This document shows, piece by piece, positions 1-10,257 of a DNA stretch of 64,000 nt. The stretch is taken from NCBI RefSeq assembly GCF_964204865.1, contig NC_135252.1, forward strand, positions 9,445,383 to 9,509,382, given 5' to 3'. Position numbers and translations under genes: made by a program. Origin of the DNA: Styela clava (lineage: Eukaryota; Chordata; Ascidiacea; Stolidobranchia; Styelidae). Below the pieces are notes generated by a model. That model worked only from the letters and a program-made list of their open reading frames with translations. It made no database searches and was not told the origin of the DNA. The first letter of the stretch is position 1; each line of letters starts with the position of its first letter.

Positions 1-767
1 TGGTTGATTAACATTACATGCTGAACACTTATAGTAGATTTCATCTACATAATACAAATGTAATATTTGAAATCGTCAAGATGTTAAAACCATACCAGAT
101 GGATTTGGTTCTGTTGTTTTTTTTGGTAGTTTAAAAACGTAACACTGAACAATACCAATGCATTGACAATGACAACTAGTTTTGAATTTAAAACTGGTTT
201 TTCTAGTTACTGTAGATCGGTCCTCTCTTTGATTGAAATCAAACTATATTACGCAATAGTAATATGGTCTGTGTCTGCACTATCATTGTTCTTTGTGATG
301 TAGATGGATACTAACAAGTCATATTATTCATATTTCACTTTATTGACTATGCGGTTACAACTAGGGCGAATTGACGATTGAAATTTAGAATTTGAAAATG
401 ATATCGGAACCAAACATCATGGTATACTACTCACAACTTGTACAAGTGCTATGCTTTTGGGAGTTTGGTAATAAAAACTAGTTCTTAACTATAAAAAGCA
501 TGTGAGTGTGTTTGAGTAGATTTGCCCAAGTTGTAGGTTGTGGTAGTGATATGTTTTTGCATACTCATTAGTCATTGCCATTTTTTTTGAACACTGATAG
601 TATAATATTCATCATTGTCTTTACAAGTCTTAAGTACCAGTTAAAATTCATTGTCCAAATTCCCCTAACCTTATATGTTTGGGTGATGCTTGTGGTGACT
701 TAACATTATTAATTAACAAAATAAATGTAAGACCAAAACAAGCACGATGTACTTCCGATTTTTACAG
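1..767. other. no gene recognised (left edge)
   Basis: AT-rich sequence without a long open frame or a recognisable protein segment on either strand. If the exon-like segment beginning at 768 is real, this would be intron of a gene that starts left of the window. Confidence 0.4.
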
Positions 768-830
768 CTAGACAGTGATGGATCGAGTCCAGATAACAAA
801 GACGATTTCGAAGACAACGATTCATCTTAA
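768..830 (+). CDS. possible 3'-terminal exon of a gene entering from the left
   Basis: A good acceptor (pyrimidine run then TTTTTACAG) is followed in phase 0 by 20 codons, LDSDGSSPDNKDD... and on to EDNDSS, then TAA at 828-830. The peptide is acidic and serine-rich, like many C-terminal tails. The other two phases stop at once or within three codons, so only phase 0 makes sense. I do not recognise the protein. No upstream partner exon is visible in the first 767 bases, and a chance open stretch of this length is possible. Confidence 0.3.
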   Translation, partial: LDSDGSSPDNKDDFEDNDSS

Positions 831-1133
831 AAAAACGTTCACATACCCTATGTGCCGCTTATATCTCTATTTACCTATTTTATCCTATCCTATTACTGTT
901 TTTACCAATTTGGAACCAACTGCATGGGGTATGGTACATCCATATCCCATGCTTGGTCTTAATTCCTGTTCCGTTTATCTCACATCCGCATCTGAGTGTA
1001 CCAACTCATCAATACCGACCTAATTAACATGAATCATGGTGTCTGCTTTCTCATACAATGTGCATGATTGCCTACCCTCACTATTTCATTCAAACTAACC
1101 AATCTAGTTGCAAGTCATTCTTCTTGTAGATTC

Positions 1134-1274
1134 GTATATGATATAAACATCGTATACCTTTTTGGACTCTTTCTTCTGGTAGATCTGTATATGATATAAA
1201 CATCGTAATATAACCATTTTATACTTTTTTGAACTCATTCGTCTGGTAGATCCGTATATGATATAAACATCGTA
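1134..1274. repeat. three-copy short tandem repeat
   Basis: The 21-base core GTATATGATATAAACATCGT(A) occurs at 1134, 1187 and 1254, so spacing is 53 and 67 bases. Flanking words (TTGGACTC / TGAACTCATTC, TTCTGGTAGATC) are also shared, which marks these as diverged tandem units rather than chance. No coding function seen. Confidence 0.8.
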
Positions 1275-1837
1275 ATTTAACCATTTAAAGTTTTATACCT
1301 TATTGGACTATAATTTTGATAGGCCTGCAAGACCATTTAAATCATATTCATATAAAAACATTTACAATTTTTCCACCCGCCAAAATAGCAAGTCATACAG
1401 CTAATCACTATTTGGTCATCATTTTTAATATCTACATTTTGGCTTAAAACAACTCTAGAATGAAAGAAATTTCAGATCTCTCACAAATCGATTTGCCATT
1501 TTTTTTATATAATTTTATTGCTAGTTTTGCATGGTTGCATGTGCTTGAATGTAGCACTCGTTCCAGTAATATAGTTTCATTTTCATCTAAAATTCTTTCC
1601 TAAACCCCACCCACTGTTTCTTTTTTTTGTATTTGATTTACGTTCCATGTTGCTTGAATAATATGCTAATTAACAGATAGCAAATGTTGCCCATTTTAAC
1701 CATTATCTGCGAAATATGTACCGGTATATTTAAATTTACTTTCCTGGTGAATATTTTCATATTGCATCTATCATACATCTTCAACACACATAGTTTGTTG
1801 CTCAGCGAATGTTAAGATGCCATTTTTAGCTTTAATT

Positions 1838-1883
1838 GTCAGCTGAATCTGTTCGTGCTTGTCAGCTGAATCTGTTCGTGCTT
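1838..1883. repeat. perfect 23-bp direct repeat, two copies
   Basis: Bases 1838-1860 are repeated exactly and without spacer at 1861-1883 (each begins GTCAGCTGAATC). The identity implies a recent slippage or duplication. Function unknown. Confidence 0.9.
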
Positions 1884-2348
1884 GGATATGTATCAGTATG
1901 CCTTTTACCATTTTTAATTCAACCTATTGAATATGCTTCAGTTCCCAAAACGAACTCGATAGCATTAGGAATATTTTCATTTTTATGGTGAAACTAAAGG
2001 AACTCATTTAAACCTGATAATGGTCAGGAATATTAAAGCAAACAATCTGACATCATGTGAAAGTACAATGGTGTGTTTCTCGTTAAATATTTATAATGTG
2101 TGTTGTTCCATATTCATAAATATTCTTCAAAATGTGTTTGGAATAGTAAAGGCCCTTCCTGATTTCCCTGTGTCAGCTCCTACTTAGTTGCCAAGGTAAT
2201 AATTTTTGAGGTCTCATTTGGCCATTCAATTATTACAAAAAATGTCACATTTCATCTAACTGCCTGGTACACATTACATCCACATATTTGCTATTCAGTA
2301 ATGTATTGAACTAACCATAACTCGTTTTTATTTGACTCACATGTACAG

Positions 2349-2448
2349 CTTGATGGATAACACAGTGTGTGAAGTTTTCATCAAAGCTCAAGACAGCTTG
2401 TGCGACGTACCCACCGCAGAAAAGACAAAATACTTTGGAAAGTATTAA
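2349..2448 (+). CDS. possible 3'-terminal exon, unidentified protein
   Basis: An acceptor (CACATGTACAG) is followed, after one base completing a split codon, by 32 codons ending in PTAEKTKYFGKY and TAA at 2446-2448. The residue mix (alternating charged and hydrophobic, two cysteines) looks like real protein rather than AT-rich noise. A polyadenylation signal AATAAA lies at 2929-2934, giving a plausible 3' UTR of about 480 bases. Its entry phase differs from that of the segment at 768, so the two are not simple alternatives of one splice. I do not recognise the family. Confidence 0.35.
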
Positions 2449-2928
2449 TTGTGCTTTGGCTTGCGGTGCGTTGGTTGCATTTGCTGTGAATTTCTTCTCT
2501 CTATGCTTAGAACTGATAATGTGTGTTGTGTATCATAAAACTGCTATTTGACAATCGTTTTCTCACAATTTGTGCAAATTTTATTGTTATATATAATTAT
2601 CAAAGCTTGTGGCTAACTATGTAAATGTGTGACACTACTTCAATATGCTTTTGGCCATGCACTAGTTTGAACATTTTCCAATAACATAAGAGCTGGTGAC
2701 ATCCGTAACCATCTCACCACTATTATATTGTATGGAAAGCATGCAATTTTTGCTGAAGTGGATCTTCAAGAATTTACAAACATTTTCTCAATCTGTCACT
2801 GGAGACTTTCTGAACTTTTACTGCTTAATTTCACTGTATTGCATAAATAGTTGGACCAGCAAATACTAACTAGTATAAGAATTTTTTTTTTGCATTCATT
2901 GGTGTATTTATCAGTTATTTGTCATGCA

Positions 2929-2934
2929 AATAAA
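2929..2934 (+). terminator. candidate polyadenylation signal
   Basis: AATAAA on the plus strand about 480 bases past the stop of the exon-like segment ending at 2448. It lies between two convergent transcription units, because the oxidoreductase on the minus strand ends at 3369. Confidence 0.35.
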
Positions 2935-3368
2935 TTTTCTTACTTTTAATGAACCAAGTGCTATATACCGAGCATTTTATTCAATAGATTCTATGTTTTA
3001 GTAGTATTTTTAAACTGGTGTTGACTAATTTTTTTAGTAGAAATAAAGGAATTTTGAGCAGCTTCACCACCAATAATTATTTGTTTAAAAGATAAAAACC
3101 ATGTGATTTGCTTTTAATTAAAGTTGAATAAAATATAAAATGGAACAAATAAGATTGTGACGATTAATGGGTGCAGTGGATCACAGGATTATATAAAAAG
3201 AAATAAAAACTGCAAGATTTGGCGCAGGAAAGATATTCAGCATGGCAACGGGGGGTTAGTTTCGTAAACTGAAATGTGGGACTGTCATAATGTTTTGCTC
3301 AGGATATACCGTTTCGTTTTATGGGAACGAGAGGAACTTTTTTGGTGACCATCAAGCACAAATACAAA

Positions 3369-4472
3369 CTATACTGATTTTCTGCTGGGAGAAAACGCTG
3401 ATATATCCAGAGTGGAAACACCATTCAATACTAATTCTGATAAACATTTTCCAGTTGCAGGAGCATTCAATATCCCCCAACAACCATGGCCAGCGGCAAC
3501 ATAAACTCCATCAAAATCCGGCACTTTGCCGATGATAGGTAAACCATCTTGTGTTAGTGGGAGATAACAGGCCTGCTCAACAGTGACATCACCATCTCGC
3601 AGTGAACTGGACATTTTATCAGCTATCGTCTTCAGTTTTTCACATGCACCATCAGAAGGGTTAACTGATCCAGGGTTGTTAAGTTTTTCAGAGGGCTTTG
3701 GCTTCTCTGCTATACCACATACATATGCTTCACCATCTGGTCTAGGATACACGTCATGCGAGTCATCCCCAGAAGTAGCCATTATGCAATCAGTTGACAG
3801 TAGTGCATTGGGATGAACAGTGATTGAATGTGCTTTTTGTCCATAAAAAGAAGTAATTGTGGGGAACCACTTGCTGGCAAGACCGGTCCATGGTCCCATA
3901 GCAATTATAACAACATCAGCAGATAGCTGTTTGTTATTGTTCATTGTAATGATTTTAGGTTTCTCTTTTGAATATGCAATATTAGTGACTTCGTTTTTAG
4001 TAAGAAAAATGACTCCCATATTTGAACATGCTTTGCGGAGAGTTTGGCAAAATTGATACGGATGTACTTGTGCACATGTTTCTAAGTTCCCAATTTGCAT
4101 GGAAGGGTTTTTCACTAAGTCTAACCAGGAAGGTAGTTTATTGTGACTCGACTTGCTATTGGAAACATTTTCATCCAAAGTTAAAGTATGACAATTTGTT
4201 CTACGATATCCGTATTCCATTTCTCCATTCAATTCATCTGCCAAATCAGCATGAAGGTCAAAGCTAAACTCAGAAAATTTGTCTAGTGGTGAACCTTGGT
4301 TCCAGTCTCGTGCAAGAAATCCACCAGCTTTTCCAGATGCAGCATTTGCAATCATATCCTTTTCAATCACAATGGAAAAAACACCCCGTTTTGCCAAAAA
4401 ATATGCAGTACTTATTCCCATTATCCCGGCTCCACATATAATAACATCAATATGTTTCCCATCATCAGCCAT
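3369..4472 (-). CDS. FAD-dependent oxidoreductase (DAO family, Tda3-like)
   Basis: An intronless 367-aa protein. The N-terminus carries a Rossmann dinucleotide-binding motif GAGIMG at residues 14-19 (preceded by DVIIC), followed about 20 residues later by an acidic IEKD, typical of the ADP-ribose-binding strand. A downstream GKAGGFLARDW resembles the second FAD-contacting segment of the D-amino-acid/sarcosine oxidase (DAO) fold. Near the C-terminus, IGKVPDFDGVYVAAGHGCWG is the usual DAO C-terminal FAD segment. The overall layout recalls the fungal/plant Tda3-type putative oxidoreductases more than sarcosine oxidase; the substrate cannot be told from sequence. It lacks a clear signal peptide, so it is probably cytosolic or endosome-associated. 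It faces the rhomboid gene head to head, with 1.3 kb between start codons. Lack of introns in an intron-rich window suggests retroposition or an old intronless family member, but the frame is intact. Confidence 0.85.
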   Translation of the reverse strand: MADDGKHIDVIICGAGIMGISTAYFLAKRGVFSIVIEKDMIANAASGKAGGFLARDWNQGSPLDKFSEFSFDLHADLADELNGEMEYGYRRTNCHTLTLDENVSNSKSSHNKLPSWLDLVKNPSMQIGNLETCAQVHPYQFCQTLRKACSNMGVIFLTKNEVTNIAYSKEKPKIITMNNNKQLSADVVIIAMGPWTGLASKWFPTITSFYGQKAHSITVHPNALLSTDCIMATSGDDSHDVYPRPDGEAYVCGIAEKPKPSEKLNNPGSVNPSDGACEKLKTIADKMSSSLRDGDVTVEQACYLPLTQDGLPIIGKVPDFDGVYVAAGHGCWGILNAPATGKCLSELVLNGVSTLDISAFSPSRKSV

Positions 4473-5810
4473 TGCATAGCTGATTTAGTTGAAACTGAAT
4501 TCAATAGGTTTATATGATTTATTCAGGTAATGCTGCAATAAGACAGAAAGTAAGGAAATTTTGTAGATATAGCAATTTCATTCCTCAAACAGCCAATTGA
4601 AGAAGCAAATATGCAACATCTTGGATCAAAGCCATAAGTGTAATTTCACATTAAAATTCGTGATGGGTCCAATAACTTTTGCACCTATAAAACTGCAAAA
4701 TAAGAACTACCCAATATCCCCAATTCAAGTTGCTTATTTTGCATTAAAATTGGATATCATTTACTAACTTTTTAAAGCAAACAAGTCTGTCCTGAGCCTA
4801 ATTTCCTATAAAATATTCTACATGAAACTCTTAATTACCCCCATCAATCTTCCTAAAAGATTCAATGATAATTCTGTAATTGATCAATTTTTGGCATGCT
4901 CTCATTGAACAAATGTTCGGACTTTTTTTGTATGACTTTCGGGACTGATCAATCTGTTTTTACCCAACAACGACTAAGCATATAAGTAACCCTGTGGTCG
5001 CTATTCGCAAAAAAACTTTCTAACTAGTTGCTAACGAGAAAAGAAATGATTGTTTACCAGTACGTGTTATTGCCGTTGCCGCACCAGACACTACGTTAGC
5101 AGAAGCACGTCTTTTTATTCTATCGGGAACACCACTCTACGTAATAAGGCGTTACATTTCTGAAGTTGTCAACAAGAAATATCAAACATAAATTGCCTTT
5201 GTATCCAGCGACTGGTCTGTTTCATTTTCGTCCATGTGACTAAACTTAACATACCTAGGCCTATACATAATAACCTTGGGTGGGAATTGGTATTTTACAT
5301 TGCAAAATATGAAAATAGGTGTTTATTATACGCCCATTCACTGCGTATGTACGTTTTAAACTTCATTACGGGCTTGATCTGCCTTCCTTACGTTGTAGTA
5401 CATTTATATATGTTTCTATAAATTTCTTCGGTTTTCGGAAAATAAGCTCAGATATTTAATCATCAATTTTAGTGTGTATTATGGAGATTTCAAAATAAAT
5501 TAGCGGCTTTTTATATCAATGGAACCACGAAATTGTTTAATAACATCGTTGTGTCGGAAGACACTGGGTGTGGTTATATTAATAAAAACATATACAGTAC
5601 GTCTATTTTATATTGTATGCTATACTTGTCCGGGTAGTATCTTCATACATAAAATTGGAGAATCCGGACAACATGTTTTAAACAGTGGGTGGAGTAGAGA
5701 GGACTTTTCGTCCGATGTTTGTTTCGCTCAGTTATCGCGGGTATCGGGATATCGCTGTCTGGCTGTGGTTGTGTAGAGTCTTGGAGTACCCGTGGGGTGG
5801 ATGTACTAAA
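4473..5810. promoter_or_regulatory. divergent intergenic region between oxidoreductase and rhomboid genes
   Basis: These 1.3 kb separate two start codons on opposite strands and must contain both 5' UTRs and promoters unless one gene has an upstream untranslated exon. I cannot place a TATA box or initiator with confidence. The rhomboid frame is open upstream to an ATG at 5685, so translation could start there instead of at 5811. Confidence 0.4.
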
Positions 5811-8800
5811 ATGAACAATGCGTCGACTTCAGCTAACAGGAATGACGAAGTCATTGAGGTGGACGGCGTTGCTACGAGACCGTTAGCTGCACGACAACCA
5901 ATCACTCCCAGGAGAAATCATGCGGATCATCTATCCAGGAAACCAAATGGTTGGTGAGATAAAATTATACCCTCAGGCTATGTAGGCGTGCTAGCATTAT
6001 TTGCACATTATACCTATTTGATCGGCACGTACTTACTATATATTTAAGCTGGTTCTACATCTTCTGAGAGAAAATCTCCAGGATGCTGCGACAGATTCAT
6101 GGGAGGACTTGTTGACTTGGTGTTGACAAAAGATGAGGATAAGCTTGCATATTTGAAGAACTATAACTGCATGCCTCCACCAATCTTTATATTACTTGTC
6201 TCTATCATTGAGGTTTGTAGAGTTTAGTTATGAAATGATATTATAACATTGAATAAATTTGTTTAGTGAGCGACAAAGTAAAAATGTTTTTTCGCACACT
6301 TTCATTTATGAATTTGATTTCAATTTACATGGCTGACCCCCGACCTTATGAAGTATCCTATATTCTGGCTGCCTTTTTTCAAATTTGGATCTTCTTCATT
6401 CTAATTGAAATAAATTTTAAATTATAAATAGTTATTATCGAATGAGATGGCTTATAAAAATTATCTTTTTCAGATGGCAATCTTCATCTACTATAGTGTG
6501 ATAGCAGAGACGAAGCAATGGATGACATTAAACGATGCTTTGCTTTCTAGTGTATTGATTTATGATCCATATAAAAGAGAACAGGCTTGGAGATTCATTT
6601 CATATCTGCTTCTCCACGCTGGGTAATTTTCAAGCTAGAATTCGAAGGGACTAAACTATGTATTAATAAGGAAAGAAAAGGGTTTTACTGTTCTATCTGT
6701 AATTCGTTGACTTCTTTTTGATATTTCATAAAATATAATAAAAATCTTTCCTCATTGCCAATATTTGCTTTTATAAGCACAGTATTTTTAAAAAGTGTTC
6801 AATTCATAAAAGTTCTGAAATATCATAACATTTTTTTTAGCATAGAATGGAAATTTCTGTCTATCTTGTACTGTACATTTGAGCTTATGTTTGTAAATTT
6901 TATTTTTTCATTTCAGAATTGAACACATTATGGGCAATATACTATTACAGTTGGTTATTGGTATTCCATTAGAAATGGTTCACAAAGGTCTGAGAGTAGG
7001 AACAGTGTACATGTCGGGTGTTTTAGCAGGTTATATAGCTTCGTATAAGAGTAATATTTATTATCATAGACTTTTCTGCGTATTATTACCCCTAGCGGTA
7101 TCATTCGAAATGTGCTTTTTGGTCCACTTTTTCTGTAATAGAAAAAATTATTGATAAAATTCGTTCTTTCATTTCTGAAGAGTGAACTTGAAATTTCATG
7201 TAATTATTCTCCAAAAATTTTCTTATCTAATCCCAATTACGACTCATGAGGCTGAGACTTTTGGTAGTGCCTTCATTTGGTACAATAGGTTTGAAGTAGA
7301 TGTAGTATGCGTTTTTTTAGTATTAATGGAAAATTAATACAGTGCGAAATTAAATCTATCAAATATGAGTACTGGTATGTATTGTAGTCATTGGTGTGAC
7401 GCCATTGTTAATCCCAATTTTCTATTGACATTGCGTGTTCCAATATTCCTTGAATTGACTTCCCGAATGAAGAAGTACTATTGTGCTGGTAAAGAATATT
7501 GTATAACAGTTAAAATTTCAAATGTGTTTGCTTTTTCAGGTTCACTTGCAAGCTCTATGTTCGATCCATTCATGTATCTGGTTGGTGCTTCGGGGGGAGT
7601 ATATGCTCTCATAGGAGGGTATTTCTCTAATCTTGTCATGGTAGGTATAACATTGGGTAGTTAATCAATCACTGTTTATCTTGTGGGTCATAAAAAATTA
7701 GGGAACTTAATTCTTATGATAATGATTTTGGTCTTTTGATATACTACACTGACATTTATACATTTGTTCGTATTGTTTTTAACTAAAATATATATATTTT
7801 TTAAATATTTCTTTAAGCTTTCAAAGTTTATAATATGTTGGAAAATCAAGAGCAATTAGCCTTGTATGTAAATTAATCCACAATTTACATTTTAATCAAC
7901 TAGGGATGTCAACTAGAACTAACCGTTTTGTTGCTGTCCAGATGTAAATTTGCCCTGAATTGTAACATTCAATTTTTTTAAATACACAATTAATGACTTA
8001 TGGAATGTTTGTAATGTGTGTTTTAGAACTGGTCAAATATGGCAATGAATGGTCTTCATCTTGTGATGGTTATTATTCTAGGTAAGGTAATTACATATCT
8101 TCATGTATCAGTCTATCTATGAGAAAAATATTGTTTGATAATGTTATAACTCTTATCATTGTACACAACTGTTGAAAAATTGTCTGTTTACATTTTGAAA
8201 TCGGGACCAAGCATCAGGGGCGTAGCCAGGGGGTGTTGCGGGTCGAAACCCCCCCTTTTGGAATGTGTAAAAAACGACGCCTAGTAGGCGCGACTTGCCA
8301 TGCACCAAATGAGCGCGCAAAACTTTACTTAACTCCGGATGTGTAGAAGCGACGTTATTGTGACCGAATAAGGCTATTTGTGGACCTTCGACCCCCGTAA
8401 AATTCTTCCTATACTATACCATTGCAAAATTTCCGGTGCTTATTTTAAGAGTGGTTTTGCGAGTTGGCGCCTGTAAAATGGGGTATTTTTGTTTCAAACC
8501 ATCATTCTGATTCATAGCATTTAACAATCCGATTTTAAAAGTACTGGTAAATAATTTTAGCCTAGTCTATCGCAGCTATTTCTACACTAATTTTTGATTT
8601 CTGCAATTAAACTCCTAAGAAGACAAAGTGTTCATTGAATTATTTGATAGATATTTATATATCCGAAACACAACTGAACACTAACGAATAGATTTCAAAA
8701 ACGAGGTAATGTGTACGACGACGCCTGAAAATCTGTCTAAGCGGATGCGAAACTACGTCACTCTTTGCATCTTGCTGATTGGCCGAAGTAAACAAGGAAG

Positions 8801-10257
8801 TCGATGCTCGGGGAAACATCCATTCAGTCCGCAATTTCCATTTGAAGCCCTTGTTCCTGGCGAATCCTGACATATTCAGTTTCGATTTCTAAAAACATTC
8901 TGTATCACACATAGCAATTTTTAGAACATCAGTTCTCTCAGAAACTCGTGTTTTGCGTCCTCCGGCCAGACCACCTGTTACAGTCAAACTTGGCAATTAC
9001 AAATTTCGGCGCTCCGGAAGTATCTGTACCAAGATGACGCACAACCTGGACCCTAACCTGGTACACTTACTATGTTCAGGTCGTGCGCCATTTGGAGCAC
9101 CTAAATTTCACCCCCCCTTTGAAAATTCCTGGCTACGCCCCTGCCAAGCATTATTTTATTCTTGTTCATTTTTGCCAAAGATACAAATAACAACAAAATA
9201 TGATGAAAAAAAGAAATATTGCTTTTGTATTCTCCTTTTCACAACTTCGACCTTGTTTTCATGTAGCTTGCAAATGTACATTTACTTTCAGTGCTGGTTG
9301 ATTTTGCATTTTCAATATATAGAAGATTTGTATATTATCCTGAAGGTGGTCAGCAAGTATCGTTTGTTGCTCATTTAGCAGGAGGATTGGCAGGTTAGTT
9401 TAGTACTGAATAAATGCACTTCAGTGCAGATTTTCTAATTCGAATTAATTGTATGTATGCATGTTTATTAGTCTCAAAAATGTAATAGTATCTGCATAAT
9501 AATTAAACGGTATAAGAGAGACGGGATACATGTTCAAGGCCTTACTGATCTAAGACACAGTTGTGTGTAATGTACCCGTAACAGGTATAACGGCAGTTTG
9601 AGGCTGCTGCGTTATAATAAGTCAACAGACATAAAATAGCGAAAATATACAAATAAAACTTCATTACACATCGCAACAACGATATGCACAATAGTCAAGT
9701 CCATGTTCCAGGTTCCAATGTGAATAGATTGAAGTAGGGTTAAAGTTGCAATTGCATGTTTAACAATAACTGTTATGAAACAAGTAAATATTTGCTCAAC
9801 TTGACAAAAACTATCGTTCAGTGAGACCACGACGCGCCTAGATAAAATTTTATGAACTTATAAATTCGTAGAAGCAAATATATATTTGACACAATTAGTT
9901 AGATCCACTGTCTGAATCTTGACCCTCATTATTCAGGGTGAAAGAGTTTGTGATTTGCATTAATATCACACAAATTAGAAAAAAATGTCGAGGACTATTG
10001 ATTCACAGTTCTATTAATATCGGTTCCCATTGAAAATTTGTATTCTGGCCAAACACTGTTTTCTAGGCCTGTATTTCATGTGTCATTAATATTTCATTTC
10101 ACTTACAGGCATCACGATTGGTTATGTGGTCTTCAGCAATTTCAACAAAAAATTGTCAAAAGATCCAAAATTTTGGGTTTGCCTTCTTTCGTACTTTGGG
10201 TGTTGCGCAGTTGCTGTCTTTTGGAATTTGTTTTTATCACCTGTTGGAACTATTTGA
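5811..10257 (+). CDS. RHBDL: rhomboid-related intramembrane serine protease (RHBDL type)
   Basis: Eight coding exons: 5811-5949, 6049-6212, 6474-6622, 6917-7029, 7540-7640, 8027-8081, 9292-9393 and 10109-10257. Phases add up to 323 aa, close to vertebrate RHBDL2. The protein cleaves membrane proteins within the bilayer. Seen directly: a PPPIFILLVSIIEMAIFIYY first transmembrane segment, then WRFISYLLLHAGIEHIMGN (the HxxxN element, His154 and Asn158), the catalytic serine in GASGG (Ser206) and the catalytic histidine in VAHLAGGLAG (His268). The loop between them (LEMVHKG) is typical of secretase-type rhomboids such as Drosophila Rhomboid-1 and RHBDL1-3. The short N-terminal region has no EF hands, so RHBDL3 is less likely. 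The first junction is weak: a better donor at 5954 breaks the frame, so I used GTTGGT at 5950. A start at 5685 is possible. Confidence 0.93.
8215..9143. mobile_element. hAT-type nonautonomous element with perfect 8-bp target duplication
   Basis: The element starts CAGGGGCGTAGCCAGG and ends with the inverse, CCTGGCTACGCCCCTG. It is flanked on both sides by the identical 8-mer CCAAGCAT (8207-8214 and 9144-9151), the signature of hAT insertion. The 929-bp body has no intact transposase. It lies entirely in intron 6 of the rhomboid gene, in the sense of not touching either splice site. A second repeat (9008-9108) is nested inside it. Confidence 0.9.
9008..9108. repeat. palindromic repeat family A, copy 1 (nested in hAT element)
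   Basis: Begins GGCGCTCCGGAAGTATCTGT and folds back on a later TTCAGGTCGTGCGCCA. It shares its arms with the copies at 30990-31206 and 55687-55797 (words such as CACAACCT, GGTACACA and GAAGTATGCGCACCA). The right arm is shorter than in the copy at 55.7 kb. Probably a small foldback MITE. Confidence 0.7.
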
